Assembly: GCA_016704305.1 (NCBI GenBank)
Contig: JADJAL010000014.1
Span: forward strand, 68,999 to 132,998
Direction: 5' to 3'
DNA: 64,000 nt
Origin: Haliea sp.
GTDB taxonomy: Bacteria > Pseudomonadota > Gammaproteobacteria > Pseudomonadales > Halieaceae
The notes beneath the pieces are model-generated. The model was not told the origin of the DNA and ran no database searches. It saw nothing but the letters and a program-made list of their open reading frames with translations. The position numbers and the translations under genes are program-made. How positions within the stretch are numbered: position 1 is the stretch's first letter; each line of letters starts with the position of its first letter. Below are positions 10,123 through 20,435 of this stretch, in pieces.

Positions 10123-11313
10123 ATGCTAAGTACGTCCTCCCTGAAACGCTGGCTATTCGTGCATAAATGGACCAGCCTGATCTGCACGGTCTTTCTCCTG
10201 ATGCTGTGCATTACCGGCCTGCCGCTCATTTTTACGCATGAAATCGAGCACGCGCTGGGCGACCACCCCGAGCCACTGGATTTGCCCACCGGCACCGCGC
10301 GCACCAGCCTCGATACCATCGTCGCCAGGGCCGAAGCCGCCAGTCCGGATGCCGTCGTGCAATTCGTCTCTACCGATCCGGATGAGGCCAATCTCTGGTA
10401 CGTGGGCATGGGTGAGACGGCGGATGCGGTCGAGGTCTCGGTGTTTTACACCCTCGACGCGCGCACCGCGGACATTCTGGATACGTGGACGCCCAACGAC
10501 GACAAGACGCTGATGGATATCATCTTCCGGCTGCACTACGACATGTTCGCCGGCCTGCCGGGCACGCTGTTTCTCGGCGCGATGGGCCTGCTGTTCGTGG
10601 TGGCGCTGGTATCGGGGGGGGTGGTGTACGCGCCCTTCATGCAGAAGCTGCGATTCGGCACGGTGCGCAAGCACAAGGCCAACCGCGCGAAATGGCTGGA
10701 CCTGCACAACCTGCTCGGCATCGCGACCGCGCTCTGGCTGCTGGTGGTCGGCGCGACCGGCGTGATCAACACGCTGGCCATCCCGATTTACGGCCTGTGG
10801 CAGCAGACGGAATTGGCCGACATGACACGCCCGTACCGGAACGACGCCGCCACTGGCGAGTTCAGTTCTGCGGAGCAAGCCGTCGCCTCCGCGCTGGCGC
10901 ACGCGCCCGGCATGAAATTGAGCTTCCTGTCCTTCCCGGGCAATGACTTTTCCGGCCCCCACCACTATGTGGCCTATGTGCGCGGCACCGAGCCATTCAG
11001 TTCCAGGCTGTTGCAGCCGATCCTGATCGACACAACGAACAGCCATGTCATCGACAGCCGGGAGATGCCGCTGTATGCCAAGGTGCTGCTGCTGTCGCAA
11101 CCACTGCATTTCGGCGACTACGGCGGCATGCCGCTGAAAATCCTCTGGGCCCTGCTTACCTGCATCGCCATCGTGGTGCTGGGCAGTGGCGTATACCTCT
11201 GGCTGCAAAAGCGCAAAATCCCGCTGGACGCGAGGCTGCGCGCGCTGCAATTTGGCGCTGAGGAAACCAACTCACCGTCCGTCGTCTACGTGCGTTTACC
11301 GGAGAACAGCTGA
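10123..11313 (+). CDS. PepSY-associated TM helix protein
   Basis: This 396-residue inner-membrane protein begins LKRWLFVHKWTSLICTVFLLML, the typical start of PepSY-TM proteins, and has further membrane segments around residues 145-170, 195-220 and 340-365 with conserved histidines (HKW, HYDMF, LHNLLG). Family members sit beside siderophore receptors and are linked to ferric-siderophore reduction. Iron-related expression is supported by the Fur box upstream, although no receptor is adjacent. Its stop shares a base with the start of the next small gene (TGATG), so they form an operon. Confidence 0.85.
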   Translation: MLSTSSLKRWLFVHKWTSLICTVFLLMLCITGLPLIFTHEIEHALGDHPEPLDLPTGTARTSLDTIVARAEAASPDAVVQFVSTDPDEANLWYVGMGETADAVEVSVFYTLDARTADILDTWTPNDDKTLMDIIFRLHYDMFAGLPGTLFLGAMGLLFVVALVSGGVVYAPFMQKLRFGTVRKHKANRAKWLDLHNLLGIATALWLLVVGATGVINTLAIPIYGLWQQTELADMTRPYRNDAATGEFSSAEQAVASALAHAPGMKLSFLSFPGNDFSGPHHYVAYVRGTEPFSSRLLQPILIDTTNSHVIDSREMPLYAKVLLLSQPLHFGDYGGMPLKILWALLTCIAIVVLGSGVYLWLQKRKIPLDARLRALQFGAEETNSPSVVYVRLPENS

Positions 11314-11486
11314 TGTCCAGGGACGTGAGGGTCTGGCCGATGCCGGTACTGCTGGGCTGCGTTTCAACGCTGGGCCTGGCCTCGGCGCTGCTCGCCGATG
11401 GCTGGGCGGACGCCGTGTCATGGATAACACTCACTGTGCCGGTGCTGGTGATCTTCTGGTACAGTCTGAAAAGAAGCACGGATTGA
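11313..11486 (+). CDS. Small two-helix membrane protein coupled to PepSY gene
   Basis: The ORF encodes 57 residues, MSRDVRVWPMPVLLGC onward, with two hydrophobic helices (about 11-28 and 36-52). It starts in TGATG with the stop of the PepSY gene, so translation is coupled. Small proteins of this kind often follow PepSY-TM genes and may stabilise the membrane complex. The exact function is unknown. Confidence 0.7.
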   Translation: MSRDVRVWPMPVLLGCVSTLGLASALLADGWADAVSWITLTVPVLVIFWYSLKRSTD

Positions 11487-11552
11487 GAGGGAGCACCCAT
11501 ACTGCGTGGGCGCTCTTGCGGCTGCAACCCTGTCAGCAGAGAGTGAATCACG

Positions 11553-12539
11553 ATGCGCCCATTGTTGTCGCGCTGGCCAAAGCTGCAGTCCCGCATCCAG
11601 TGCGCGGAAATCGCCACCCTGCCGACACCGGTGATCCCGCTGGGCAATCTCGCAGGTAACTTGTGGATGAAGTGTGACCAACTGACGCATCCGCGCTACG
11701 GTGGCAACAAAATCCGCAAGCTGGAATTCATCATTCCCCAGCTAAAGGAAAAAAACATCACCCGGGTGGTGTCGCTCGGCGGCATTGGGACCAATTCGGG
11801 CACCGCGCTGTCGATGGTCTGCCACGACCTCGGCATCGCCTGCCGCCTGTACCTGTTCGAGCAGCCGATGAGCAGGACCGTCGAGAACAACTACAAACTG
11901 ATGCGCGGTTATGGCGCAGAGCTGGTGCATGTGAAGACGCCGATTACAGCCGGACTGCGCTTTTACCTCGACCCGCGTCGCCTCGACCCGCGCTGCTACT
12001 TCGTCTTCGGCGGCTGCAGCAATGCCGTGTCCGTGTTCGGCTTTGCCAACGCACTGCTGGAATTGAAGGCGCAGGTGGACGCGGGCGAGTGCCCCGAGCC
12101 ACGGCAGATTGTCGTCGCCACAGGCAGCTGTTCCACGCTGGCAGGCCTGCTGCTGGGCGCCGCGCTGATACCCTGGAATATTCGCATCGTCGGCATTCGC
12201 GTGGCGGCGGACCATTACGGCCCGGTACCCGGCTGCACGCCGGGAATGGTCACGCAGTTGATGCGCGGCGCGTTGGACATCCTGGCGCAGTCGTACCCGG
12301 AGTGCCGCTCGCTGCCGTTGCCGACACCGGTGCTGGTCGATGATTACTACGGCGCGGGCTATGGCATACCCAGCCCGGCCAGCGAACACGCGCTGCAACA
12401 GGCAAATCTGCAGGGATTTACGCTGGAAAATACCTACACCGGAAAAGCGTTCGCCGCGGCGCTGGATACAGCGGCGCGGGACGGTGGCCCACTGTTGTTC
12501 TGGAATACACATGCCGGCGTCGAGGCCAGCGCGTCCTGA
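11553..12539 (+). CDS. PLP-dependent ACC deaminase / D-cysteine desulfhydrase family enzyme
   Basis: The 328-residue protein is a fold-type II PLP enzyme. The PLP lysine is in YGGNKIRKLEF (about residue 54), preceded by the substrate-loop motif LWMKCDQLTHP, and SLGGIGTNSGTAL is the adjacent glycine/serine loop. The family includes 1-aminocyclopropane-1-carboxylate deaminase and D-cysteine desulfhydrase. The sequence does not decide between them, though D-cysteine desulfhydrase-like activity is commoner in bacteria. It is 66 bases from the small membrane gene and may be independently transcribed. The 72-base gap to the converging RND gene shows no clear terminator. Confidence 0.75.
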   Translation: MRPLLSRWPKLQSRIQCAEIATLPTPVIPLGNLAGNLWMKCDQLTHPRYGGNKIRKLEFIIPQLKEKNITRVVSLGGIGTNSGTALSMVCHDLGIACRLYLFEQPMSRTVENNYKLMRGYGAELVHVKTPITAGLRFYLDPRRLDPRCYFVFGGCSNAVSVFGFANALLELKAQVDAGECPEPRQIVVATGSCSTLAGLLLGAALIPWNIRIVGIRVAADHYGPVPGCTPGMVTQLMRGALDILAQSYPECRSLPLPTPVLVDDYYGAGYGIPSPASEHALQQANLQGFTLENTYTGKAFAAALDTAARDGGPLLFWNTHAGVEASAS

Positions 12540-12611
12540 TCCGCCAACTCAATCAGGCAACGCTGCGCCGGTAGTGCCTGCACACTCGATCACGACAACG
12601 CAGACTTCGAG

Positions 12612-15600
12612 TTAACGCGCGGCGTCCATCGCCTCGGGACCGCGCGGCATGAGCCGACGCTTGATCCTGTCAACCACGACAAACACCACCGGCACGACCA
12701 ACAGGCTGAGTATCGTCGACGTGATCAAGCCGCCGATCACCACGACCGCCATTGGCGCGCGAAAGCTGTCCTCCCCGTCAAAGCCCAGCGCGATGGGCAT
12801 CATGCCCGCGCCCATCGCGACCGTGGTCATCACGATGGGACGTGCGCGCTTATGGCAGGCATCGATCATGGCATCGACACGGCCCAGCCCGAAAGAACTG
12901 CGCGCGATGATCGCGTAATCGACCAGCAGTATCGAATTCTTGGTCACGATGCCAATCAGTATCAGCAGGCCGATCAGCGACGCCATCGACAACGCATAGC
13001 CGAACAGCCACATCAGGCCCAGCGCTCCGGTCGATGCCAGCGGCAACGCGGCCAGCACGGTGAGCGGCTGCCCGAAATCGTGGAACAGCAGCACCATCAC
13101 CGCATAGACACAAAATATCCCGGCGATCATCGCCAGCGAAAATTCGTCCAGCATCTCCGTCATTTCCTCAAGATCACCGGATAATTGCAGCGTCACGCCG
13201 GGTGGCAGGTGTCGCAGAGAGGGCAGTGCCTGCGCTTCCTTGAGGACGTCGCCAATCGGCAGCCCCTGCAGTTCGACTTCAAGGCTCACGTAACGCTGCC
13301 GGTCATAGCGGTCTATCTGCGCAGGTCCGTCGGCCACCGTGATCTGCGCGATATTGCCCAGCGGGATGGCGGCACCGGCATCGCCGCTCACACGCAACTG
13401 GGCGATCATCTGGGGATCCTGCCGCGAGGACGGATCCAGCATCACGCGGACAAACACCTGGCGCCCGGGAAGATTCATCCGCGGCAGGTTGAAGTCGTAG
13501 TCGCCGGTGGTCGCCACGTGTACCGCCTGCCCGATCGCCGCCGACGTCACGCCGAGCTCGGCGGCGCGCGCAAAGTCGGGACGGATGACGATCTCCGGTC
13601 GTCGCAGGCTGGCGGACGATGTCACCCCGCCGATTCCTTGCAGCGTGCGCAGCTCGGTCTCTACATTCTGTGCCACCTCGCGCAATGTCACCGGGTCGTC
13701 GCCGGTGAGCATCAGGGCCATTTTCTCACCGGGCCTGCTGCGCCCGATTCCCACGCGCACGCCGGGAATGCGCGACAGCTCTTCGCGCATCGCCTTGCGC
13801 ACATCAACTAACTTGCGCTCACGCTGCGCTGCGAAGCGCACGGTGATCTGCGCTGAGCGCACGTCGGCATCAGAGGAACTGTCGAACGAGTCAGACGCCT
13901 GTACACCGCTGCCAATCGCGGTATACACCGACTCGATCTCGGGGATCGCCTGCAATATCGCGTCTGCCTGCTGCGCCACAGCCGCAGTCTGCTCCAGCGT
14001 ACTGCCTGGCGGCGCTTCGATCGTGACAAGCTCCATCGAGTTATCCTGCGCTGACACAAAGGCCAGCGGCAGCTGGGTGATCATCAGCAGCGAGCCGAAA
14101 AACAACGCACTGGCGCTGCCCAGGGTGATTGCGGGATGCTCAAGGCACCAGCGCACTGCCGCGAGGTAGCGACGCATGATCGGCCCGGGCTCACCATCGT
14201 GCGTGTGCGTCGGGGGCTTGAGCAGGTAGGCCGACATCATCGGCGTCAACAGCCGCGCCACCAGCAGCGAGAACAACACCGCGGCAGCGGCGGTGATCCC
14301 GAACTGACGAAAGAACACGCCGGTGATGCCACCGGTAAACGCCGTCGGCAGGAACACCGCGACCAACGTCAGCGACGTTGCGATGACCGCCAGCCCGATT
14401 TCATCGGCCGCTTCCATCGCCGCTTGTATCGGCGGTTTGCCCATTTTCAGGTGGCGCAGGATGTTTTCGACCTCCACGATGGCGTCGTCCACCAGAATGC
14501 CGATCACCAGCGTCAATGCCAGTAACGTCAGGGTATTCAGCGAGTAGCCAAGGACGTGCATCACGATGAACGTGGGAATGATCGACAGCGGCAGTGCCAC
14601 GGCGGATATGAACGTGGCGCGCCAGTCACGCAGGAACAACCAGACCACCAGCACGGCGAGGATGGCGCCTTCGTACAACATGTTCATCGCGAACTGGTAT
14701 TCACCCTGCGCGTAATCGACCGCGTTGCCTATCTCGATGATCTGCACGCGCGGATGCGCCGCCTGCAATGCTGCTACGGCGGCGCGTACATTTTTCGCCG
14801 TGGTGACTTCGTCTATGCCCCGGGCGCGCACCACTTCGAAACTGATGATCTGTTTGCCGTCGAACAGCGCCAGCGAACGGCGCTCGGCAGTGGTGTCGCG
14901 CACCTCGGCGACATCGGCCAGTTGCACGCGACGCCCGTCGAGCAATGGCAGTGACAGCTTGCGCAGCTCCGCCGCGGTGGACACGCTCCCCAGCGTGCGC
15001 ACGCTTTGTTCGAGCCCACCCAGATTGCCGCGACCGCCTGGCGCCTCCTGCTGCACCTTGCGCAATTGACTGCTGATCTCGCCCGCCGTCACGCCGAGCG
15101 CCTGCAAGCGCAGCGGATCGAGTTCCACGCGCACTTCGCGTATCACACCGCCCTGTCGCCTGATCTGCGCCACGCCGTGCTGTTGCAACAGCGATTTGCC
15201 AATGACGTCATCGACAAACCAGGACAGGTCCGCCGCGTCCATGTCGGGCGCGACTCACCGCATAGGTGAGTACCGCCAGGCCAGAAAAATCCACCCGCGA
15301 GACCACTGGCTCCTGCAGGTCACTCGGCAGCATGGAACGCACGCGCGTCACCGCGTCGCGCACGTCGGTGAGCGCTATCTGCAGGTTTTTCTCAACCGCG
15401 AAGTCGACAAAAATCCTGGCGCTGCCGTCATTGATCGTGGTGGTGACATGGCGCACGCCGGCGATGCTGGAGATCGAGTCCTCGATGGGTCGCGCCACCT
15501 CGGCCTCGACCTGTTCCGGCCCGGCGCCCGGCAGGCTCGCCGTGACAATCACGGCGGGATAGTCCATGTCGGGCATGTATTGCACACCCAGCCCGCGAAA

Positions 15601-15684
15601 GGCGACCAGGCCCGCGACCGTGAGCATGATGAACAACAGTATCGACGGAGTCGGCTTGCGGATGGCCCAGGCAGAGAAATTCAC
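12612..15684 (-). CDS. RND (HAE1/AcrB-type) efflux transporter, frameshifted
   Basis: The inner-membrane proton-driven exporter totals about 1024 residues, normal for AcrB/MexB-like proteins. It starts MNFSAWAIRKPTPS with the first TM helix, has two large periplasmic loops and twelve TM helices. TM4 includes LVIGILVDDAIVEVENILRH with the proton-relay aspartates. A one-base excess near 15251-15258 splits it: dropping one base joins LAVLTYAV to VAPDMDAADLSWFVDD. It overlaps the upstream adaptor gene by ATGA, so pump and adaptor are coupled. No TolC-like outer-membrane gene is adjacent. The substrate is unknown. Confidence 0.9.
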
Positions 15685-16763
15685 GGCGCGACAGACTCAC
15701 CGGGTGCGAGCTGCACCAGGTCGCCATCGGTAAGAAACGCGCCGCCGGATTTCACAAAACGCGCGGCGGTATCGATGTCAGTGAGTATTTCAAGCTGGTG
15801 GTCCTGCCGCCGCCCGGTTGCAACCTTGATTTCATGCACCCGGTCCTGCGCGTCCACCTGCATCAGGTAATAGTTGCCGTCGCGCATCACGACAGCGGAT
15901 TCGGGCAGTACGGTCGCGGTTTGGGTGGCGAGCGTGAAGCGACCAGCCACATACATTCCCGCGAGCAGGCCGCTGCCTGCGGGCATATCCACATACGCGA
16001 TGCCGTTGCGCGTGGCGGAGTCGGCCGTCGGCGCCACCTGGCGGACCGCGCCAGTGACCTGCAGGCCATCGAGCGTTTCCACGGTGGCGCTGTCGCCCGG
16101 GTGCAGCCGCCGCAATGACTCGGCCGGTATCTCGGCGCGCCATTCCAGGCGGTTCTGGCGCACCAGGCGAAACAACTCCGTGCCCATGGAGTTGACTGCG
16201 CCAGCCGTTGCCGTGCGCGCAGAAATCACGCCATCATCCGGAGCGACAACGCGTGCATATTGCAGCCGCAATGCCGCGGCATCGCGTTGCGCCTGCGCGA
16301 ATGCCAGCTGCGCGGCGGCGGCTTTCGCCTCAATGCGATAGGCCAGCAGCGCCTGCTCTGACAAAGCGCTGGTGGTTTCCAGGCGGTCGGCGCGCGATAA
16401 ATCGGCTTTGGCCCTCTCCAGATTGGCCGTGGCCCCGGCCACGCTGGCGTCCAGTTGCGCCAGCTCAATGCGCAGCCCATCTTCGCTGAAGCGCGCGAGC
16501 AACTGCCCTTTGCTGACAACGTCGCCGACGTTGACGAGGACCTCATCCAGCCGGATGCCGGTCAGCTCGGAGCCGATACTGGCCTCCTGCCAGGGCGCTA
16601 TTTCGCCACTGGCGACCAGGATTTCCGGCCACGGTTCGCGCACAGCGCTGACCAGCTCAACCGTGAGTACCGGCCTGGCTTCGGGCGCAGGCTCGGTGGC
16701 GTCGGAGCACGCGGCCAGCAGGGCGGTCACCAGCATGGCGATCAGGACAGTGATTGGGTGCAT
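15681..16763 (-). CDS. RND efflux periplasmic adaptor (membrane fusion protein)
   Basis: The 360-residue lipoprotein has a signal peptide ending at LLAACS (Cys about 19), then a barrel-sandwich hybrid (GEIAPWQEASIGSELTG, VNVGDVVSKGQLLARF), an alpha-helical hairpin (about 100-165) and beta-barrel and membrane-proximal domains. It should link the RND pump at 12612-15684 to an outer-membrane channel encoded elsewhere. It is first in the operon. No regulator lies upstream because the sequence there degenerates into homopolymers. Confidence 0.9.
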   Translation of the reverse strand: MHPITVLIAMLVTALLAACSDATEPAPEARPVLTVELVSAVREPWPEILVASGEIAPWQEASIGSELTGIRLDEVLVNVGDVVSKGQLLARFSEDGLRIELAQLDASVAGATANLERAKADLSRADRLETTSALSEQALLAYRIEAKAAAAQLAFAQAQRDAAALRLQYARVVAPDDGVISARTATAGAVNSMGTELFRLVRQNRLEWRAEIPAESLRRLHPGDSATVETLDGLQVTGAVRQVAPTADSATRNGIAYVDMPAGSGLLAGMYVAGRFTLATQTATVLPESAVVMRDGNYYLMQVDAQDRVHEIKVATGRRQDHQLEILTDIDTAARFVKSGGAFLTDGDLVQLAPGESVAP

Positions 16764-16929
16764 AGATCCTTCACGGAATATTCAGCCTTCACCCAACAAT
16801 CACTGATGGCTGCGCTGGTTCCGGCGCATGTCATCGCCCCACGCACAGGCCAGTGACGTTGCACGATACCGATACTCGCAGCCAGCGGCACTCCGGGTCC
16901 ACACTCACAGGGCCTCCACCGGTTGGAAG

Positions 16930-17480
<551 letters not shown>

Positions 17481-17669
17481 GGTTGGCACAGCCGTTAAAC
17501 GCGTACGACCCAGCCGCAGGCCAGAAAAATAACAAACCGGCAGAAAAGGTTTCCCGCACGGTGGCGCAACGGGACGCGGGAGGGTCTGTACGATCGTACT
17601 ACGCCAGGGCCTGTCCCAGCCGCGAGGCCTGTCGAGGCACCGGTTGCCACGACTGCCTGGCCGTTCGCG

Positions 17670-18158
17670 TCAGCGGGTCCTGGTGACGGCGGTGGTAAAG
17701 AGACTGTCGGGCGAGCGCCAGTCGAGCCGCACACGGCGGTGGGCAATCAACCATTCGTCGCCCGCTTCACAAGAGACGCGGCGCAAGCTGTCGAGGTAAA
17801 CACCGCAGTGATCCGGGCCGATATCGGTGTACGCGGTCCAGTACGTTCGCGCTTTCGCGGTGTCCGGCCCGGTAAATTCAATCAGGCTGGTAGCCAGATG
17901 GTGGCGCACAAACGTGGCGCCTTGCGTGGGCGCACCGGGCCTGGATGGGGGCGCATGCCAGCGCGCTATCCATTCCCCTATGGATTGGCGGCCACGGTAG
18001 TGAAAGCTGTCGGCGTCACTCACGCCATCCGATTCCAGTATCGCGTCGTCGGTGAAGACAGCGACAAAATCCTCCTCGCGCAAACGGTCACCGGCCATGG
18101 TGTAGCGCGCCAGTGTGTGCCTGATACATTCTCGCGCCAGGGCTTCATCAGGGCTCAT
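17670..18158 (-). CDS. SnoaL/NTF2-like protein
   Basis: The 162-residue protein starts MSPDEALARECIRHTLARYT and shows the SnoaL-like pattern: an N-terminal helix, FVAVFTDDAILESDG, the FHYRGRQSIGEWI loop and a C-terminal WLIAHRRVRLDW strand. Such alpha+beta cones act as isomerases, cyclases or dehydration helpers on ring substrates. The start at 18158 is preceded by AGAGG at good spacing. It is the last gene of the Rieske operon, 25 bases after the preceding stop. A polyketide-cyclase-like or ring-hydroxylation auxiliary role is inferred from context only. Confidence 0.7.
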   Translation of the reverse strand: MSPDEALARECIRHTLARYTMAGDRLREEDFVAVFTDDAILESDGVSDADSFHYRGRQSIGEWIARWHAPPSRPGAPTQGATFVRHHLATSLIEFTGPDTAKARTYWTAYTDIGPDHCGVYLDSLRRVSCEAGDEWLIAHRRVRLDWRSPDSLFTTAVTRTR

Positions 18159-18183
18159 CGAATACCTCTGGATTGAGGGTGTT

Positions 18184-18951
18184 TCACGGTAGATACCTGT
18201 CCCATTCGTAAGGCACCACGGAATAGAACGGGCCGGCGAACAAGGGTTCAACCTGCCCTGACTTCCACCGCGCTTCCAGTACGGCCCGCAAGCGCTGCGC
18301 AGTTACCAGCGGGTCGTCATCGAGAAAGCAATAGGTAATGGTCTGGCCCTCGCCGGCAGAGGAGAAGGGAGTCGCAAGCGAGCTGCCGGACCAGACGCCG
18401 GCAACGCCCTCTACCTCCGTCAGTGCGCGGGCCGACGCACACCCGCGCTCAATGAGCAGGTAAATGCCCCGGGTTGGCATCCAGGGCAGCACATCCGAGC
18501 CCAGTTTCAGGTGTGGCGCGGTGAGCTTTTCCCCTGTGGCATAAACCCCCCGCTCCACCGGTGGCAGGATAAACGGGGCGCGCCCTGCATTGCGCAGTTC
18601 AGTCGACAGCGCATTGAAATCATCGAGCCCCTCCAGCGCGCTAAAGAAATACGTCATCACATGCGCAACGGACTCAAACCGCGGCGCGCAGGCCAGGCGC
18701 GCATCGCGGCAGGCCTGCGTGGCGACCACCCGCAGCGAGGTCTGGATACGCGCCAGCCGCTGCTGTTCTGGCCGATGGTCCAGCGTGTGCCATTGCAGGT
18801 AGCGGGCGTCTGCGCCATCCGGGTGACGCTGCGACAGCGAGACGAACAACGCCGTGATCGCCGGACTGCCGCAGGCCCCGATAGCTGCGACGTCGTCCGA
18901 GGGCGAGCCGGGAAAGACCGCCGCAGGCGGGTTATCGATACCCGTGGTCAT
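18184..18951 (-). CDS. Uncharacterised protein of Rieske operon
   Basis: This 255-residue protein has no function I can name. Visible segments include YLQWHTLDHRPEQQRL (about 47-62), ESVAHVMTYFFSALEGLDDF (about 90-110) and a C-terminal half with GIYLLIERG and VWSGSS that looks like repeated alpha/beta units of the dimeric ferredoxin-like (EthD/Dabb) type. It has no signal peptide or TM segment, so it is probably cytoplasmic. The start at 18951 is fixed by a 4-base ATGA overlap with the upstream epimerase gene. Its operon position suggests a role in the same degradation or modification pathway. Confidence 0.6.
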   Translation of the reverse strand: MTTGIDNPPAAVFPGSPSDDVAAIGACGSPAITALFVSLSQRHPDGADARYLQWHTLDHRPEQQRLARIQTSLRVVATQACRDARLACAPRFESVAHVMTYFFSALEGLDDFNALSTELRNAGRAPFILPPVERGVYATGEKLTAPHLKLGSDVLPWMPTRGIYLLIERGCASARALTEVEGVAGVWSGSSLATPFSSAGEGQTITYCFLDDDPLVTAQRLRAVLEARWKSGQVEPLFAGPFYSVVPYEWDRYLP

Positions 18952-19856
18952 CGCTCGTCCGTCAGTTGCAGATCGGGATGGCGGGAGCGGATCATCTTGC
19001 GCATGCCGTCGCGCCAGTGGGTCTGCGTGCGACCCAGCACCTCGTGCATATACGCGACATCGGGCCACAGGGGTGTGTGCGCGTCGTGTGAATACTCGAA
19101 GATGGGCGCGATGCCCACCAGCTCGCCCATGTAGGTGCAATAGTCTTCCACGCTCACCGTTTCACTGCCCGACCAGTTGACGACCAGCGGCGGCGTGCGT
19201 GCCGCGGTCAGCGCGCGAATACCGAGCGCGACATAGTCGTCCTCGTAAATCGGGTTGTAGTTATTGGGCTTGTCGGGGTGCAGGCGAATAGGCTTGCGCT
19301 GCAGGATTGCATCCAGCCTGTCGGCCGGCGCGCCGCCCAGCGGGCCGTAGGTTGAACAGACGCGAATAATCGCCAGCGGTATATTGAAATGGGTTGCGAC
19401 CCAGCTCAACACGGATTCAGCCGCGACTTTTGAGAAACTGTAGTTCGCCCGCAGCGGCACGCCGGGTGGATCGGATTCCGTGAGCGGGCGCTGTCCCTGG
19501 TAACCGTAAATCGAGCCGGTGGAACAAAACACAAAGCCCTTCGCAGCGCGGCAGTGGTACAGCAGATCGCCGGAGTGGTGCGCGTTGGTCCGCACGCATT
19601 GGCGCCAGTCGCCCTGGCCGGGGTCAACCGCGCTGTGGAATACGTACGTAAAATCAGTCGGCAGCGCCGAGAGATCGCCCTGGGAAAGATCCAGTGCCAG
19701 CGGTTTGATCCCTGCGGCCACAAGCTTCTCGCGGTCCGTGGGGTTGCGCAGGCGCGCGGCACCCCACACCTCATTGCCGCTCGCCAACGCCCGGGCGATA
19801 GGGAATGCGATTTTCCCCGTGGCGCCGGTGATCAGTATTTTCTGGTTGTTGAGCAT
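18948..19856 (-). CDS. NAD-dependent epimerase/dehydratase (extended SDR)
   Basis: The 302-residue protein is an extended short-chain dehydrogenase. The nucleotide-binding motif ITGATGKIAFPIA is at residues 9-21, and the catalytic pair is YSFSK near 143-147 with FCSTGSIYG supplying the serine. Sugar or steroid/terpenoid ring substrates are possible. It overlaps the next gene by ATGA and follows the SnoaL-like gene by 52 bases, so it belongs to the Rieske operon, where it could oxidise or reduce a hydroxylated product. Confidence 0.8.
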   Translation of the reverse strand: MLNNQKILITGATGKIAFPIARALASGNEVWGAARLRNPTDREKLVAAGIKPLALDLSQGDLSALPTDFTYVFHSAVDPGQGDWRQCVRTNAHHSGDLLYHCRAAKGFVFCSTGSIYGYQGQRPLTESDPPGVPLRANYSFSKVAAESVLSWVATHFNIPLAIIRVCSTYGPLGGAPADRLDAILQRKPIRLHPDKPNNYNPIYEDDYVALGIRALTAARTPPLVVNWSGSETVSVEDYCTYMGELVGIAPIFEYSHDAHTPLWPDVAYMHEVLGRTQTHWRDGMRKMIRSRHPDLQLTDER

Positions 19857-19908
19857 TACGGACTCCGGATCTCACGGTTAATGCGGGCGATTCAAGGCGG
19901 CGTCAATG

Positions 19909-20382
19909 TCACGCCTGCTGCCCGGCGGGCTGCTCCTGTTGCATATAGACTTCTATCCGGGTGATTTTCATCGCCTCGTTGAACACATACATGGACAGCG
20001 AGTAAAACGGAAAGACCGTGCCCCCACGAGTAATCATTTCCTCGCACTGCGCGAACACCACGCCCGGCGTTTCGGCAACGCGCTTGACTACCGGATTCCA
20101 GCCCTCCGAATGGTTCACCCATTGCGTGAGCATGGCCGTATACGCGGCCCAATCCATCGCATCGTGGAAAGGCCCCACGCGCTCAAAGCTGGCGGTGTCC
20201 ACCAGGTCCGCCAGCGCAGACCAATCCGTCAGAACGACATCCGCGGATTGTTTACCCTTGTCTACCAGGCGGCGCATGCATTCCATCAACTGCGCGACGC
20301 GGTCTGCCAACTGGCCTGCGCTGGCGGAATTGTTGGTGGTTGTCTTTACGGTTGTCTTCGCGGTTGTCTTGACGGTAGTCAT
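19909..20382 (-). CDS. SnoaL/NTF2-like protein with Thr-rich N-terminus
   Basis: The start at 20382 is preceded by AAGGAG at ideal spacing, giving 157 residues. The first 20 residues are Thr/Lys/Val-rich (VKTTAKTTVKTT), encoded by a 12-bp tandem repeat. The rest (VLTDWSALADLVDTASF, GPFHDAMDWAAYTAMLTQW, MYVFNEAMKITRIEVYMQ) resembles the SnoaL-like fold. It is the second SnoaL-like protein of the operon and is directly downstream of the Rieske gene. It may be a small auxiliary subunit or a separate isomerase. True ring-hydroxylating beta subunits share this fold, so that is an alternative. Confidence 0.65.
   Translation of the reverse strand: MTTVKTTAKTTVKTTTNNSASAGQLADRVAQLMECMRRLVDKGKQSADVVLTDWSALADLVDTASFERVGPFHDAMDWAAYTAMLTQWVNHSEGWNPVVKRVAETPGVVFAQCEEMITRGGTVFPFYSLSMYVFNEAMKITRIEVYMQQEQPAGQQA
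20339..20374. repeat. 12-bp tandem repeat, three copies
   Basis: Three consecutive units of GTTGTCTTNNCG occur inside the SnoaL-like gene, encoding the KTTV/KTTA repeat near its N-terminus. Copy-number change would stay in frame. Confidence 0.8.
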
Positions 20383-20435
20383 CGGCGATCTCCTTATGTT
20401 ATTCGGTGTGGTCAATCGGCAGCGAGTAGCGCACC

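Noticed and set aside
17588..17599. GTACGATCGTAC palindrome
   Set aside because: Only 12 bp, isolated, near the low-quality stretch; expected by chance.
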